Shown in pieces: positions 1-8,955 of a stretch of 64,000 nucleotides of DNA (position 1 is its first letter; each line of letters starts with the position of its first letter). The notes beneath the pieces were generated by a model. It saw nothing but the letters and a program-made list of their open reading frames with translations, was not told the DNA's origin and did not search any database. Source of the DNA: CS4-C045 sp963844115 (GTDB taxonomy: Bacteria > Planctomycetota > Planctomycetia > Pirellulales > UBA7805). The translations under genes were made by a program, and so were the position numbers. The stretch is taken from positions 1 through 64,000 of the forward strand of contig CAWJNN010000009.1 in the NCBI GenBank assembly GCA_963844115.1, written 5' to 3'.

Positions 1-499
1 CTGACCCCAGATCTGCTTCATCACTAATCACGGCCTGACCCCAGATCTGCTCCACATGATACAGGGCCCCTTCGTACTCCACTCGCAATGGTCTGGCCAT
101 GGCCCAAGCGTAACCTGGCTCTGGCCGGTACGCAAGACTAATCACTAATCACGGCCTGACCCCAGATCTGCTTTGCGGACTGACTCACATAATCCGGCCT
201 GACCCCAGATCTGCTTTGACCCCAGATCTGGCCTGACCCCAGATCTGCTTTGGCCTGACCCCAGATCTGCTTTGACCCACAGCCTGACCCTCAGCTCTGC
301 TGGACCCCAGACATACTGATCTCGGCCTGACCCGCAGCATCTGCTGATCAGGCCTGACTCCCTAGATCCGGCCTGACCCCAGATCTGCTTATCACTAATC
401 ACGGCCTGACCCCAGATCTGCTTTGACCCCAGATCTGCTAATCACGGCCTGACCCCAGATCTGCTGTGACCCCAGATCTGCTGACCCCAGATCTGCTTC
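1..499. repeat. Imperfect tandem/interspersed repeat array, core CTGACCCCAGATCTGCT
   Basis: I count thirteen exact copies of GACCCCAGATCT (starting at about 3, 37, 158, 201, 218, 234, 257, 374, 408, 425, 451, 468 and 483) and about five decayed copies near 274-360. The unit contains the palindrome AGATCT. Spacing alternates between about 15-17 and 26-43 bases, and the longer spacers often carry TAATCACTAATCACGGC. Non-repeat sequence interrupts the array at about 52-140. The array reaches base 1, so it probably continues beyond the window. It ends about 25 bp before a GIY-YIG gene. Function is unknown. Spacers are neither unique nor uniform in size, so this is not a CRISPR array. Confidence 0.9.
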
Positions 500-523
500 T
501 AACCCTGTCCTTTCGCCCCGACT

Positions 524-763
524 ATGTACTTCGTATACGTTTTGGTCAGTGACAAGACTGGACGTCGATACACAGGATCTTGCGAGGATCTTGATGACCG
601 GCTGACTCGCCACAACGCTGGCCGATCGAAGGCGACGAAAAGTGGCGTTCCATGGCGACTAGTTCACACCGAGTCGTTCGAAACCCGCGCGGCCGCCGTT
701 CAACGCGAGCTCTTCTTCAAGACAGGACGCGGTCGCGATGAATTGGATCTCTTGATCGCTTAG
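524..763 (+). CDS. GIY-YIG domain protein (UPF0213/COG2827-like)
   Basis: A 79-residue protein made of a single GIY-YIG fold. It opens with YFVYVLVSD, the degenerate GIY strand, followed by RRYTGSCEDLDDRLTRHN, which fits the YIG strand plus the Arg-containing helix of the family. FFKTG near the C-terminus fits the family's end. Small stand-alone GIY-YIG proteins are probable structure-specific endonucleases of poorly known function. The length is normal and the ATG follows the repeat array by about 25 bp with no strong ribosome-binding site. The link to the array is position only; a role in making or maintaining it is inference. Confidence 0.85.
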   Translation: MYFVYVLVSDKTGRRYTGSCEDLDDRLTRHNAGRSKATKSGVPWRLVHTESFETRAAAVQRELFFKTGRGRDELDLLIA

Positions 764-1041
764 CGCAGTCGCCGCGGCGACGGGTCGGAGATTCGAATCC
801 ACTCGCCCCGACTGCCGCCACTGGCGGCGGTAGAGCAGGAAAGAAGAGAAAGTAGAGAGGAGAGTTTCCAAGACCCGGGACTCACCCTTTTCTCTTCTCT
901 CCTGTGGTCTACTTTCTACTCACCCCTCTCTTTTCCTGAGCGTCGACTTGGGGGTCAGTTCGGCAGCTTGAAACGCGGACCAGCCTCACCACGGAATGGC
1001 TGGTGCGGTGGAAATCGAGGTTTCGTGCTACAATATCTATT
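764..1041. other. Intergenic region with tRNA T-arm-like fragment and purine/pyrimidine-rich inverted segments
   Basis: Bases 783-812 contain GATTCGAATCCACTCGCCCCG, split here as GATTCGAATC and CACTCGCCCCG, resembling a tRNA T-loop and 3' acceptor, but no complete cloverleaf can be built around it. Bases 840-945 hold a purine-rich stretch (about 840-868) followed by a pyrimidine-rich stretch (about 887-935) that could pair imperfectly. No gene is supported. Confidence 0.4.
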
Positions 1042-1042
1042 A
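1029..1042 (+). promoter_or_regulatory. Possible -10 element giving a leaderless transcript
   Basis: TACAAT at 1029-1034 lies seven bases before the ATG at 1042, so transcription would start at or next to the start codon. No Shine-Dalgarno sequence precedes the ATG. The -35 region is poor, so this is a weak call. Confidence 0.35.
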
Positions 1043-1644
1043 TGGGCGATACGATTTTAGACGTTGCGAAGCGAGCGGACGCATTCTTTATGAAACGGTC
1101 TCCGATCCACGACGCGATGCGGCGTTTGGCAAAGACGCTGGCGGAGATGGAGATTCCCTTTGCCATCGCCGGCGCGATGGCGGCCAATGCCCACGGTCAC
1201 CAGCGAACAACCGCCGATGTCGACATTTTGATTCGCCGCGAAGATTTACAGCGGTTCAAGGAGCAGCACATCGGCTTGGGCTGGGTCGACAAGTTCGAGG
1301 GATCCAAGAACTTTCGTGATACGATCAATAATGTCAGTATCGATGCGCTAATGGTCGGCGAATTTCCTGGCGATGGATTGCCCAAGCCGGTCGCGTTTCC
1401 GGAACCGGAGTTGGTCGTTGAATATCGCGACGAAGGAATTCCCTACGTCTCGCTCAAATCGTTGTTGGAATTAAAGCTTGCCAGCGGCATGACCGCTGCA
1501 CACAGACCACGCGATCTGGATGATGTGATCCAATTGATCCGTGCCAATCAGCTTTCGGCCACATACGCCGGACAGTTGAACCCTTACGTCGGCGACAAAT
1601 TCCGCGAACTTTGGCAAGCTGCTCAGATCGAGGAAGAGTATTAG
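1042..1644 (+). CDS. Nucleotidyltransferase-fold protein (MNT/AbiEii-like)
   Basis: About 200 residues. FAIAGAMAANAHGHQRTTAD followed by VDILI is the nucleotidyltransferase pattern: a Gly-containing helix start, then T-x-D-x-D with the paired metal-binding aspartates. The middle (VSIDALMV) supplies a third acidic strand, and the C-terminal part (LLELKLASG, RDLDDVIQLI) matches the helical tail of the DUF6036/AbiEii-like group, where K and RD-x-x-D are conserved. I chose the ATG at 1042 rather than 1003 because the homologous region starts after it and a -10 element lies just upstream. Members can be antitoxin or toxin partners, but no partner gene is adjacent. Substrate unknown. Confidence 0.7.
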   Translation: MGDTILDVAKRADAFFMKRSPIHDAMRRLAKTLAEMEIPFAIAGAMAANAHGHQRTTADVDILIRREDLQRFKEQHIGLGWVDKFEGSKNFRDTINNVSIDALMVGEFPGDGLPKPVAFPEPELVVEYRDEGIPYVSLKSLLELKLASGMTAAHRPRDLDDVIQLIRANQLSATYAGQLNPYVGDKFRELWQAAQIEEEY

Positions 1645-1919
1645 CCATCAGGCCACTCTACGGCCTGTTGCTCAGTCGCGGCACCGCACCCGCTTTGAGG
1701 CGTATTTCCAACCGCCGGTATCCATTCGGCTGGGAAATTAACGGAGGTGGCAGATTTCTTTTTCCCACGCCGTTGGCTCTGATACCTCCTGTTCAATGGC
1801 TCGATAATCCCGTTTTCTCGAGTATCTTACATACGGCGAGGTCGCCGAACGTAATAATACATTTCTCGTAGTAAGAAATGCGGAGCTGGATTCGTCTCGG
1901 TAGTATCGGGAGATGACAG
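1645..1919. other. Intergenic region upstream of the glutamate dehydrogenase remnant
   Basis: No coding region is supported. A small perfect hairpin (CATTTCT, 7-base loop, AGAAATG) lies at 1860-1880, about 40 bp upstream of the next start codon, and GGTATC/GATACC arms occur between about 1718 and 1785. Either could be a terminator or leader structure. Confidence 0.4.
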
Positions 1920-2689
1920 ATGGAAATCGAGAATTGCGAAACTCTGGACTGTTTCATGAAGGGACTCGTCAAACGCAATCCCGGCGAGCCCGAATTTCAT
2001 CAGGCCGTTCGTGAGGTGGCCGAAAGTATCGTTCCGTTCGTGTTGGAAAACCGGCGATACAAGGATGCTCTGATCCTCGAACGGATGACCGAACCGGATC
2101 GGATCGTTATATTTCGCGTCACGTGGCAAGACGACGAAGGGCGGATACGAGCGAATCGTGCGTGGCGCGTGCAGTTCAATAATTCCATCGATCCCTACAA
2201 GGGCGGTATGCGGTTCCATCCGACGGTGACCCTTAGCGTTTTGAAGTTCCTTGGCTTCGAGCAGACCTTTGAAAACAGTCTGACGGGACTTCCCATGGGC
2301 GGCGCCAAGGGCGGCGCGAATTTCAATCCTAAGGGTAAGAGCGAAAATGAAGTGATGCGTTTCTGCCAGTCGCTGATGAACGAACTACATCGGCACATCG
2401 GTGAAAACACGGATGTGCCCGCAGGCGACATCGGCGTCGGCGGACGCGAGATCAGCTTTATGTTCGGACAATACAAACGCCTGGTAAACAGAGCCAGAAC
2501 GCATTGCGTCTTTTATGGAGCCGCGAAGAGGTCGACCAACGCCTCATGAAGATCATGGAGGATATTCACGACAAGTGTGTGGCCTATGGCGGCAACGGTG
2601 ATGGTAAGCCGGTCAATTACGTGCGTGGCGCGAACATTGCCGGATTCGTCAAGGTCGCGGACGCGATGCTTGCCTACGGCGCGGTCTAG
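1920..2689 (+). pseudogene. gdhA: Glutamate dehydrogenase remnant with internal deletion and frame change
   Basis: The first 190 or so codons encode a normal hexameric-type glutamate dehydrogenase N-terminus (YKGGMRFHP, GLPMGGAKGGANF, PAGDIGVGGREI, FMFGQYKRLVN). Homology then stops abruptly near 2488. From about 2490, in another frame, comes the C-terminus (SQNALRLLWSREEVDQRL, then NYVRGANIAGFVKVADAM) to the stop at 2689. Roughly 180 residues, including most of the NAD(P)-binding domain, are missing, and the join is out of frame. The product cannot be a working enzyme. The next gene starts 11 bp downstream, so the remnant still leads the operon. An assembly collapse is the main alternative to a true deletion. 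Confidence 0.85.
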
Positions 2690-2700
2690 TTCATGAAAGG

Positions 2701-4350
2701 ATGTCAACCGTGAAAGCATCTGACCTCTTTGTGCTGGCGCTTGAGAATGAGGGCGTCGAATATGTTTTCGGGATCCCGGGCGAAGAAAACCTCGATTTTT
2801 TGGACTCCTTGTCGCGCTCCAAAATCAAGTTGATCCTCACGCGTCATGAGCAGGCTGCCGGCTTTATGGCGGCCACGTATGGTCGCTTAACGGGTAAGGC
2901 CGGTGTCTGTCTGTCGACGCTCGGCCCCGGTGCCACCAACTTCGTGACTCCCGCTGCCTACGCGCAACTGGGCGGGATGCCGCTGCTGATGATCACGGGC
3001 CAGAAGCCGATCAAGACCAGCAAACAGGGGCAGTTCCAGATTGTCGACATCGTCGACATGATGCGACCGCTGACGAAATACACCAGGCAGATAGTTAGCG
3101 GCGCGAACATCCCACCTCGCGTGCGCGAAGCGTTTCGCCTGGCGCAAGAAGAAAAGCCCGGCGCCGTTCACCTGGAACTCCCGGAAGACATTGCGGCCGA
3201 ACAGACGACCGAAGTGCCGATTCCCGCGAGCCTTGTCCGCAGGCCGATCGCCGAGGATAAGGCGATTCAGGCCGCCTGTGAAATGATCCGCAGCGCACAA
3301 CATCCGCTGCTGGTCGTCGGTGCCGGTGCGAATCGCAAGCTGACCTGCAGAACGCTGAGGCAATTTATTGCGAAACTTGGCATGCCTTTCGTCACGACGC
3401 AGATGGGGAAGGGGGTCGTGGACGAAGCGGACCCGCTCTTTCAAGGGAATGCGGCACTATCGGCCGGCGACTTTGTGCATCGATCGATCGAGGCGGCGGA
3501 CGTGATCATCAACGTCGGACACGATGTCGTTGAAAAACCACCGTTCTTCATGAACGGCAATCAGGTCAAAGTCATTCATGTGAACTTCTTTTCGGCGTCT
3601 GTCGATCCGGTTTACTTTCCGCAAGTCGAAGTGGTGGGCGACATCGCCAATAGCATCTGGCAAATGTCCGAGAAGTTACCACCGCAGGATCATTGGGATT
3701 TTTCACGTTTTGCGACGGTACGAGCAGCCGCCGAAGCACAGCTTGCAGAAGGCGCTGACGATCCGAGATTTCCGATTTATCCCCAGAGGCTGGTGGCGGA
3801 CGTTCGCAAAGTGATGCCGATCGACGGAATCATTGCGTTGGACAATGGCGTCTACAAGATCTGGTTTGCTCGCAACTATAAGGCCAACCGGTCGAATACG
3901 GTGCTGTTGGATAATGCCCTGGCGACCATGGGGGCGGGTTTGCCGTCAGCCATGGCAGCGAGAATCGTTCATCCCGATCGCCGTGTGATGGCGATCTGTG
4001 GCGACGGCGGTTTTATGATGAATTCCCAAGAATTGGAGACCGCCGTGCGGCTTGGGATGCAACTGGTTGTCCTCGTTTTGCGCGACAACGCCTACGGCAT
4101 GATTAAGTGGAAACAGGCACATATGGGGCTGGCGGACTTTGGACTCGACTACGGAAATCCCGACTTCGTGAAGTATGCGGAAAGCTACGGTGCCTCCGGC
4201 TACCGCGTGAACTCAGCGGACGAGCTGTTGCCGTTGATGGAACGTTGTCACTCAACTCCCGGCGTTCATCTGATCGAAATTCCCATCGATTACTCGGATA
4301 ACGATCGACTTTTGAACTATGAGATTGCCGAGCGGAGTGCACAGATCTAA
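2701..4350 (+). CDS. Acetolactate synthase large-subunit-type ThDP enzyme
   Basis: 549 residues with the three-domain ThDP plan. The N-terminal Pyr domain has VFGIPGEENLDFLDSL and the catalytic glutamate in LTRHEQAAGFMA. A central Rossmann-like domain spans about 190-330. The C-terminal PP domain carries the ThDP/Mg motif GDGGFMMNSQELETAVR with DNAYGMI. It probably joins two pyruvates to acetolactate, either for branched-chain synthesis or in an overflow (AlsS-like) role. No small regulatory subunit follows, which favours the stand-alone type. It lies between the glutamate dehydrogenase remnant and an aldehyde dehydrogenase, with only three bases to the latter. Other ThDP decarboxylases of the same fold cannot be excluded. 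Confidence 0.85.
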   Translation: MSTVKASDLFVLALENEGVEYVFGIPGEENLDFLDSLSRSKIKLILTRHEQAAGFMAATYGRLTGKAGVCLSTLGPGATNFVTPAAYAQLGGMPLLMITGQKPIKTSKQGQFQIVDIVDMMRPLTKYTRQIVSGANIPPRVREAFRLAQEEKPGAVHLELPEDIAAEQTTEVPIPASLVRRPIAEDKAIQAACEMIRSAQHPLLVVGAGANRKLTCRTLRQFIAKLGMPFVTTQMGKGVVDEADPLFQGNAALSAGDFVHRSIEAADVIINVGHDVVEKPPFFMNGNQVKVIHVNFFSASVDPVYFPQVEVVGDIANSIWQMSEKLPPQDHWDFSRFATVRAAAEAQLAEGADDPRFPIYPQRLVADVRKVMPIDGIIALDNGVYKIWFARNYKANRSNTVLLDNALATMGAGLPSAMAARIVHPDRRVMAICGDGGFMMNSQELETAVRLGMQLVVLVLRDNAYGMIKWKQAHMGLADFGLDYGNPDFVKYAESYGASGYRVNSADELLPLMERCHSTPGVHLIEIPIDYSDNDRLLNYEIAERSAQI

Positions 4351-4353
4351 CAG

Positions 4354-5790
4354 GTGAATAACATGCTGAAAGAATCCTATCCCTACTATCTGGCCAACCG
4401 ACCGGTCCAACCGAACGAGGACCTTGAGGTAACGGACAAATACACGGGCGAAGTGGCCACGCGCGTGGCGCTGGCCGATGCGGCCGCGATCGATGCGGGA
4501 ATTGCTGCGGCGGTAATGGCGGACGAGCCGATGCGCCGGATGCCGGCGTACGAGCGGCAGGCCGTGTTGGATCATTGCGTGCGGCAGTTCACGGCGCGGG
4601 CTGAGGAGCTGGCGCTGACGCTTTGTGTCGAGGCGGGCAAGCCGATTAAGGATTCGCGTGGTGAAGTCAGTCGCTTGATCGATACCTTTCGGATCGCGTC
4701 CGAAGAGTCGGTGCGGATCGGTGGCGAGGTAATGAACCTGGAGATATCGCCCCGGGCGCGCGGTTACCGGGGGATGTACCGCCGCGTTCCGATCGGTCCC
4801 TGTTCATTTATATCGCCCTTCAATTTCCCGTTGAATCTCGCGGCACACAAAGTGGCGCCGGCGCTGGCCGTGGGATGTCCCTTCGTGCTGAAGCCGGCCA
4901 GCCGCACACCCATCGGCGCCTTGATCATTGGCGAGGTGCTGGCGGAAACCGGTTTACCGGAAGGGGCCTTCTCGATACTTCCCTGCCATCGCGACGGCGC
5001 GGATTTGTTTACCACCGACGACCGCTTGAAGTTGCTCAGTTTTACCGGTTCGCCCGCCGTTGGATGGAAGTTGAAAGCTATGGCCGGCAAAAAGAAAGTT
5101 GTGCTCGAACTGGGCGGGAACGCAGCCTGTATCGTTGACCAGGATGCTGATCTGAAGGACGCCGTCGCTCGGCTGGTTTTCGGCGCCTTTTATCAATCGG
5201 GACAGAGCTGTATCGGCGTGCAGCGAATCATCGTCCACGAGGCAATCTACGACGACTTGAAGGACCAACTGGTGGTGGCCACCGGCAAGCTCGTCGCGGG
5301 AGACCCCAAGGACGAATCCACGTTCATCGGGCCGATGATCTCGGAGAAGGAAGCGGAACGTTTAGAGTCATGGATTCATTCCGCGGTGGATTCGGGCGGG
5401 ACGCTACTGTGTGGCGGCGCACGCCAGGGAGCCATGTTGGAAGCAACATTGCTGGAAGACGTCCCCAAGGACCAGCTGGTCTGTACGGAGGAAGCCTTCG
5501 GGCCGGTCGCGGTGCTGAGCCGATTTACGAATTTCGAGCAGGCGCTTCGGGAAGTGAATGAAAGTGCGTTCGGTCTACAGGCCGGCGTGTTCACTCGTGA
5601 TTTGTATAAAGCGTACCAGGCGTGGGATGAGTTGGATGTGGGAGGAGTCATCATTGGGGACGTCCCGTCATGGCGTGTTGATCACATGCCTTACGGGGGG
5701 GTTAAGGACAGCGGACTAGGGCGAGAAGGCATTCGGTTCGCGATCGACGACATGACGGAAATCCGCAACCTCGTTATTCGAACACCGTAG
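4354..5790 (+). CDS. NAD(P)-dependent aldehyde dehydrogenase
   Basis: About 478 residues of the ALDH superfamily. Landmarks are SPFNFPLNLAAHKVAPALA (cofactor and oxyanion region), LKPASRTP, FTGSPAVGWKL, the general-base glutamate in VLELGGNA, and the catalytic cysteine in GQSCIGVQRI. EEAFGPVAVL and GGVKDSGLGREG are in the usual C-terminal positions. It oxidises an aldehyde to the acid; substrate unknown. GTG at 4354 or ATG at 4363 could start it; GTG leaves three bases after the upstream stop, which suggests translational coupling with the ThDP enzyme. Confidence 0.9.
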   Translation: MNNMLKESYPYYLANRPVQPNEDLEVTDKYTGEVATRVALADAAAIDAGIAAAVMADEPMRRMPAYERQAVLDHCVRQFTARAEELALTLCVEAGKPIKDSRGEVSRLIDTFRIASEESVRIGGEVMNLEISPRARGYRGMYRRVPIGPCSFISPFNFPLNLAAHKVAPALAVGCPFVLKPASRTPIGALIIGEVLAETGLPEGAFSILPCHRDGADLFTTDDRLKLLSFTGSPAVGWKLKAMAGKKKVVLELGGNAACIVDQDADLKDAVARLVFGAFYQSGQSCIGVQRIIVHEAIYDDLKDQLVVATGKLVAGDPKDESTFIGPMISEKEAERLESWIHSAVDSGGTLLCGGARQGAMLEATLLEDVPKDQLVCTEEAFGPVAVLSRFTNFEQALREVNESAFGLQAGVFTRDLYKAYQAWDELDVGGVIIGDVPSWRVDHMPYGGVKDSGLGREGIRFAIDDMTEIRNLVIRTP

Positions 5791-5802
5791 CTGTACAAGG
5801 AC

Positions 5803-7368
5803 TTGATGATGTTGATTCAACTGCAGCCCTATGACGAACACAATCAGACACTGGAAGCGAACGTTCATCCGCCGGATTGGGTGAACCCAGATCCCGACGG
5901 CCGGTACAACATGGTGGTCATCGGTGCCGGAACGGCAGGGTTGGTTTCGGCGATTGGTGCCGCCGGTTTGGGTGCCAAGGTGGCGCTGATCGAACGGGAG
6001 TTGATGGGAGGCGATTGTTTGAATGTCGGCTGCGTCCCGTCGAAGGGAGTCATTACGCGGCGCGGATTGCGGCGGCGGTCCGGGATGCTGGCGAATTTGG
6101 TGTGAGGGTGCCGGATGGCTGGAGCGTCGATTTTGGCGCGGCGATGGAACGCATGCGCCGCTTGCGAGCTGGCATCAGCCATCACGATTCCGCCGCTCGG
6201 TTTCGCGATTTGGGTATGGACGTTTTCATCGGCGATGGAAAGTTCACCGGTGGGGATATCATCGAGGTGGCCGGAAAGCAGCTGCAATTCAAGCGTGCCG
6301 TCATCGCGACGGGGGGACGCGCGGCAGAACTACCCATTCCTGGGTTGAAGGATGTCGACTACCTGACGAACGAATCGATCTTTTCCTTGACGGAGCTTCC
6401 GGAGCGCCTGGTGATCATCGGTGGCGGACCGATCGGAACGGAGATGGCTCAGACATTTGCGCGGTTTGGCTCGCACGTGACACAAATCGAGAAATCCGCG
6501 AACATTCTTTTCCGTGAAGAGACCGATGCGGCGTTGATCGTCCAGCAGGCAATGGAAAAGGACGGCGTGCATTTTGCGTTGAACGCTGTGACCAAACGCG
6601 TTGAGCAACGTGGTAACGAGAAAGTCGTCGTGATAGAGCAGAATGGCGAGCAGCGAGAGATTGTTGGTGACCAGCTGTTGATCGGAATTGGCCGCAGTCC
6701 GAACGTGGAAGGCATGGGCTTGGAAAACGTTGGCGTAAAATTCGACCTGCGTGAGGGAGTCGAGGTCAATGATCGGTTGCAGACGACCAACGCGTCCATC
6801 TTTGCGGCCGGCGATGTTTGCTCGAAGTACAAATTCACGCATGCCGCCGATTTTATGGCTCGCATCGTAATCCAGAACGCCTTGTTCAAAGGCCTGCGCC
6901 AAGGTAAGTGCGTTGACGATTCCGTGGACGACCTACACCTCTCCGGAATTAGCCCATGTCGGGCTCAATCCTACAGACGCGAAATCGCAGGGAATTGAAA
7001 TCGATACCTACACGCAACCTTTGGACGGCGTCGACCGCGCGATTCTGGAAAGTGACGATGAAGGTTTTGTGCGGGTCCACACCAAGAAGGGTACCGACAC
7101 GATCGTCGGCGCGACGATCGTCGCCTCGAACGCGGGTGACATGATCAGTGAGATCACGTTGGCCATGGTCATCAATTCGCGAATTCCGACATGGAAAAAG
7201 AAACTACGACTCGCGCGGGGCGTGGGGCTCGCCACGATCGGGTCCACCATCCATCCGTATCCCACTCAGGCCGAAGCCATCCGGAAGCTTGGCGATCAAT
7301 ATAGCCGCACGCGGCTCACGCCGTTTGTGAAAAATCTATTCAAACGCTGGCTTGCCTGGACTCGCTAA
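5803..7368 (+). CDS. Lpd/mercuric-reductase-like flavin disulfide oxidoreductase, two frameshifts
   Basis: Together the pieces make one full-length (about 520 residue) pyridine-nucleotide disulfide oxidoreductase. The N-terminal piece has the FAD motif VVIGAGTAGLVSAIGAA and the redox pair in GGDCLNVGCVPSK. The middle piece has the NAD motif VIIGGGPIGTEMAQTFARFG and the second FAD site ASIFAAGDV. The last piece has the dimer interface (IPWTTYTSPELAHVGL, HPYPTQAEAIRKLGDQY). Reading changes frame near 6045 (one base missing) and back near 6905. Homology is continuous across both, so sequencing indels are likelier than decay. It resembles flavoproteins annotated as mercuric reductase in planctomycetes, but I see no mer genes; substrate unknown. 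Confidence 0.8.
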
Positions 7369-7420
7369 AGCGGTGAAGCTGCCTGGCAGATAGGTGTCCG
7401 TTAAGAGATGTCCGTCAAAA

Positions 7421-8170
7421 ATGCCGACCTTTTTTGAATTGCCTGTAACGCCAACGATTGCCCTTCTCGCGTTCATCGCCTCGTTTTTTGGAGCGTTAGT
7501 GCAAGGATCGGTCGGATACGGGGCTGCCATCGTCGCGGCCCCACTGCTCGTGCTGCTAGACCGAGCGTTCGTACCTGGACCGATGCTGGCCGCGGGGTCC
7601 GTGCTGGCACTGCTCATGACCCGACGGGAATGGCGCGCGGCGGATTACCGGGGGGTCTCGACGGCCATCGCTGGGCGGCTATTGGGAATTGGGCCGGCAA
7701 TCCTGGCGGTCGGCGTTGTTCCTGACGCCATCTTTCAGATGATCTTTGCCGGTGTTCTGTTGAGTGCCGTTGCCGTGAGTGTTGCCGGCTGGAAAGTCAC
7801 GCCGACGCCGGGGCATTTATTTGCGGCGGGAGCCGTGTCCGGATTCACCGGAACGCTCGCCTCGATTGGTGGCCCGCCGATGGCGTTGATTTACCAACAT
7901 TCGGCCGGCGACCGACTGCGAGCTACCATGTCGGTTTACTTTGTCATCGGCGGTTCGTTGTCCGTTTTGTCCCTTTGGATGTTCGGAGAATTCGGCCGTC
8001 AAGAAATGACCCTCGCCGCGCTACTCCTGCCAGGCATCTTCGCCGGTTACCTGTGTTCCTGCTTTACCGCGCCGTTGCTGGACGCTGGCCGGACGCGACC
8101 GGCCGTTCTGGCGGTCGCCTCCCTAGCGGCCGTTGCCGTCTTAATTCGGGCTATCCGGTATACGTATTGA
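7421..8170 (+). CDS. TauE/SafE-family membrane transporter
   Basis: About 249 residues, nearly all hydrophobic, with seven to eight predicted membrane segments. The family's duplicated motif is visible as FFGALVQGSVGYGAAIVAAP near the N-terminus and FTGTLASIGGPPMALIYQ in the second half. TauE/SafE proteins export sulfite, sulfonates or other organic anions. I prefer the ATG at 7421 because the first hydrophobic segment follows it directly; an upstream start at 7394 adds nine residues. It follows the flavoprotein gene by about 50 bp on the same strand and may belong to the same operon. Substrate unknown. Confidence 0.85.
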   Translation: MPTFFELPVTPTIALLAFIASFFGALVQGSVGYGAAIVAAPLLVLLDRAFVPGPMLAAGSVLALLMTRREWRAADYRGVSTAIAGRLLGIGPAILAVGVVPDAIFQMIFAGVLLSAVAVSVAGWKVTPTPGHLFAAGAVSGFTGTLASIGGPPMALIYQHSAGDRLRATMSVYFVIGGSLSVLSLWMFGEFGRQEMTLAALLLPGIFAGYLCSCFTAPLLDAGRTRPAVLAVASLAAVAVLIRAIRYTY

Positions 8171-8306
8171 GCTAGAGAAGAAACGGCTGCAGAGAATGAA
8201 CGGACTTTCTTGCCTCTAACTGTCTGGAACCAGTTTTGCTTTCGGCGCCCGTGAACGCTGTTTGAGCCGTTTTAGCGCCGCCTCGGCATCCATATTATGT
8301 GACGGA

Positions 8307-8558
8307 CTATTCGAGATCAGGTATCCGTCCGCGATCTACCAGCAATTGGATGGAACGTCCGCGTCCACGTGTACGCGAGATAAAACCGCGTTCGTCGAGC
8401 GTCACAATCATGTTATGCACGGAGGGTGGCGATACACGAAAGTACCGTTGGAGATCTGCTTCGGCTGGCGGTTGCCCCATGACCTTGGTGTAGTAGTAGA
8501 TGAACGCAAGGTACTGGCCTTGTTTTGGCGTTGGTTCAGCGTCCGCGTTTCTCGCCAT
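8307..8558 (-). CDS. LexA-type winged-helix DNA-binding domain protein
   Basis: 83 residues. TPKQGQYLAFIYYYTKV, ADLQRYFRVSPPSVHNMI and LDERGFISRTRGRGRSIQLL fit the LexA N-terminal DNA-binding domain, here without the C-terminal peptidase domain. Stand-alone LexA-like domains are presumed transcriptional regulators; the target is unknown. It is the left-most gene of the run of small minus-strand genes and starts about 43 bp after the stop of the next gene, with a partial repeat remnant (GACCGCTAAC near 8583-8592 on the minus strand) between them. It may be the last cassette or the first gene outside the array. Confidence 0.65.
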   Translation of the reverse strand: MARNADAEPTPKQGQYLAFIYYYTKVMGQPPAEADLQRYFRVSPPSVHNMIVTLDERGFISRTRGRGRSIQLLVDRGRIPDLE

Positions 8559-8600
8559 TGGGTGAGTCGCACAACAGTTAGCGGTCTCATGGGTGGGACG

Positions 8601-8923
8601 TCATAGTGACAACATTGTGTCTCCGATAATGCTGAACACCAACAAGAGTATTAGTATAGCTACGGCGGAAACTAACAGCCATGCTGTGTCTTGCCAATCT
8701 CCTGCTCGGAGACATAGAAGCGAGCAAAAAAACCAAATCAAGCCAGGTATCACGGCAGCGCCGGATAAGATCTGGCGAATGCTAGCGCCGCCGCCGTTAT
8801 CGCTGCAAATGCCAAGAGTCGAGAAATACTAAATCTCCAAGCTGCCGTCCAACGATAGCCGACGGTGGGAGGTTTTGCTGACTCCGCTTGCTGATTGTCA
8901 TCGCTGTTCAACGATACGTTCAT
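8601..8923 (-). CDS. Small membrane protein, frameshifted
   Basis: Read on the minus strand from the ATG at 8923, the protein begins with a polar stretch and then WRFSISRLLAFAAITAAALA, a planctomycete-style start of a first membrane segment. The frame meets a stop at 8750-8752. One frame over, the sequence continues as AVIPGLIWFFCSLLCLRAGD and a second hydrophobic segment (VSAVAILILLLVFSIIGD) to a stop at 8601. A one-base deletion near 8755 explains this. Joined, it is about 107 residues with two or three membrane helices. No function can be assigned. It lies between two of the attC-like repeats, or one repeat and its remnant. Confidence 0.5.
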
Positions 8924-8955
8924 GCATCCGTAAGCGTGTGGGAGGTAAGCGCGAG

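Noticed and set aside
1..499. CRISPR array
   Set aside because: Spacing is irregular, spacers are not unique, and no cas gene is present.
783..815. Complete tRNA gene after the GIY-YIG gene
   Set aside because: Only a T-arm-like segment exists; acceptor and anticodon arms cannot be formed.
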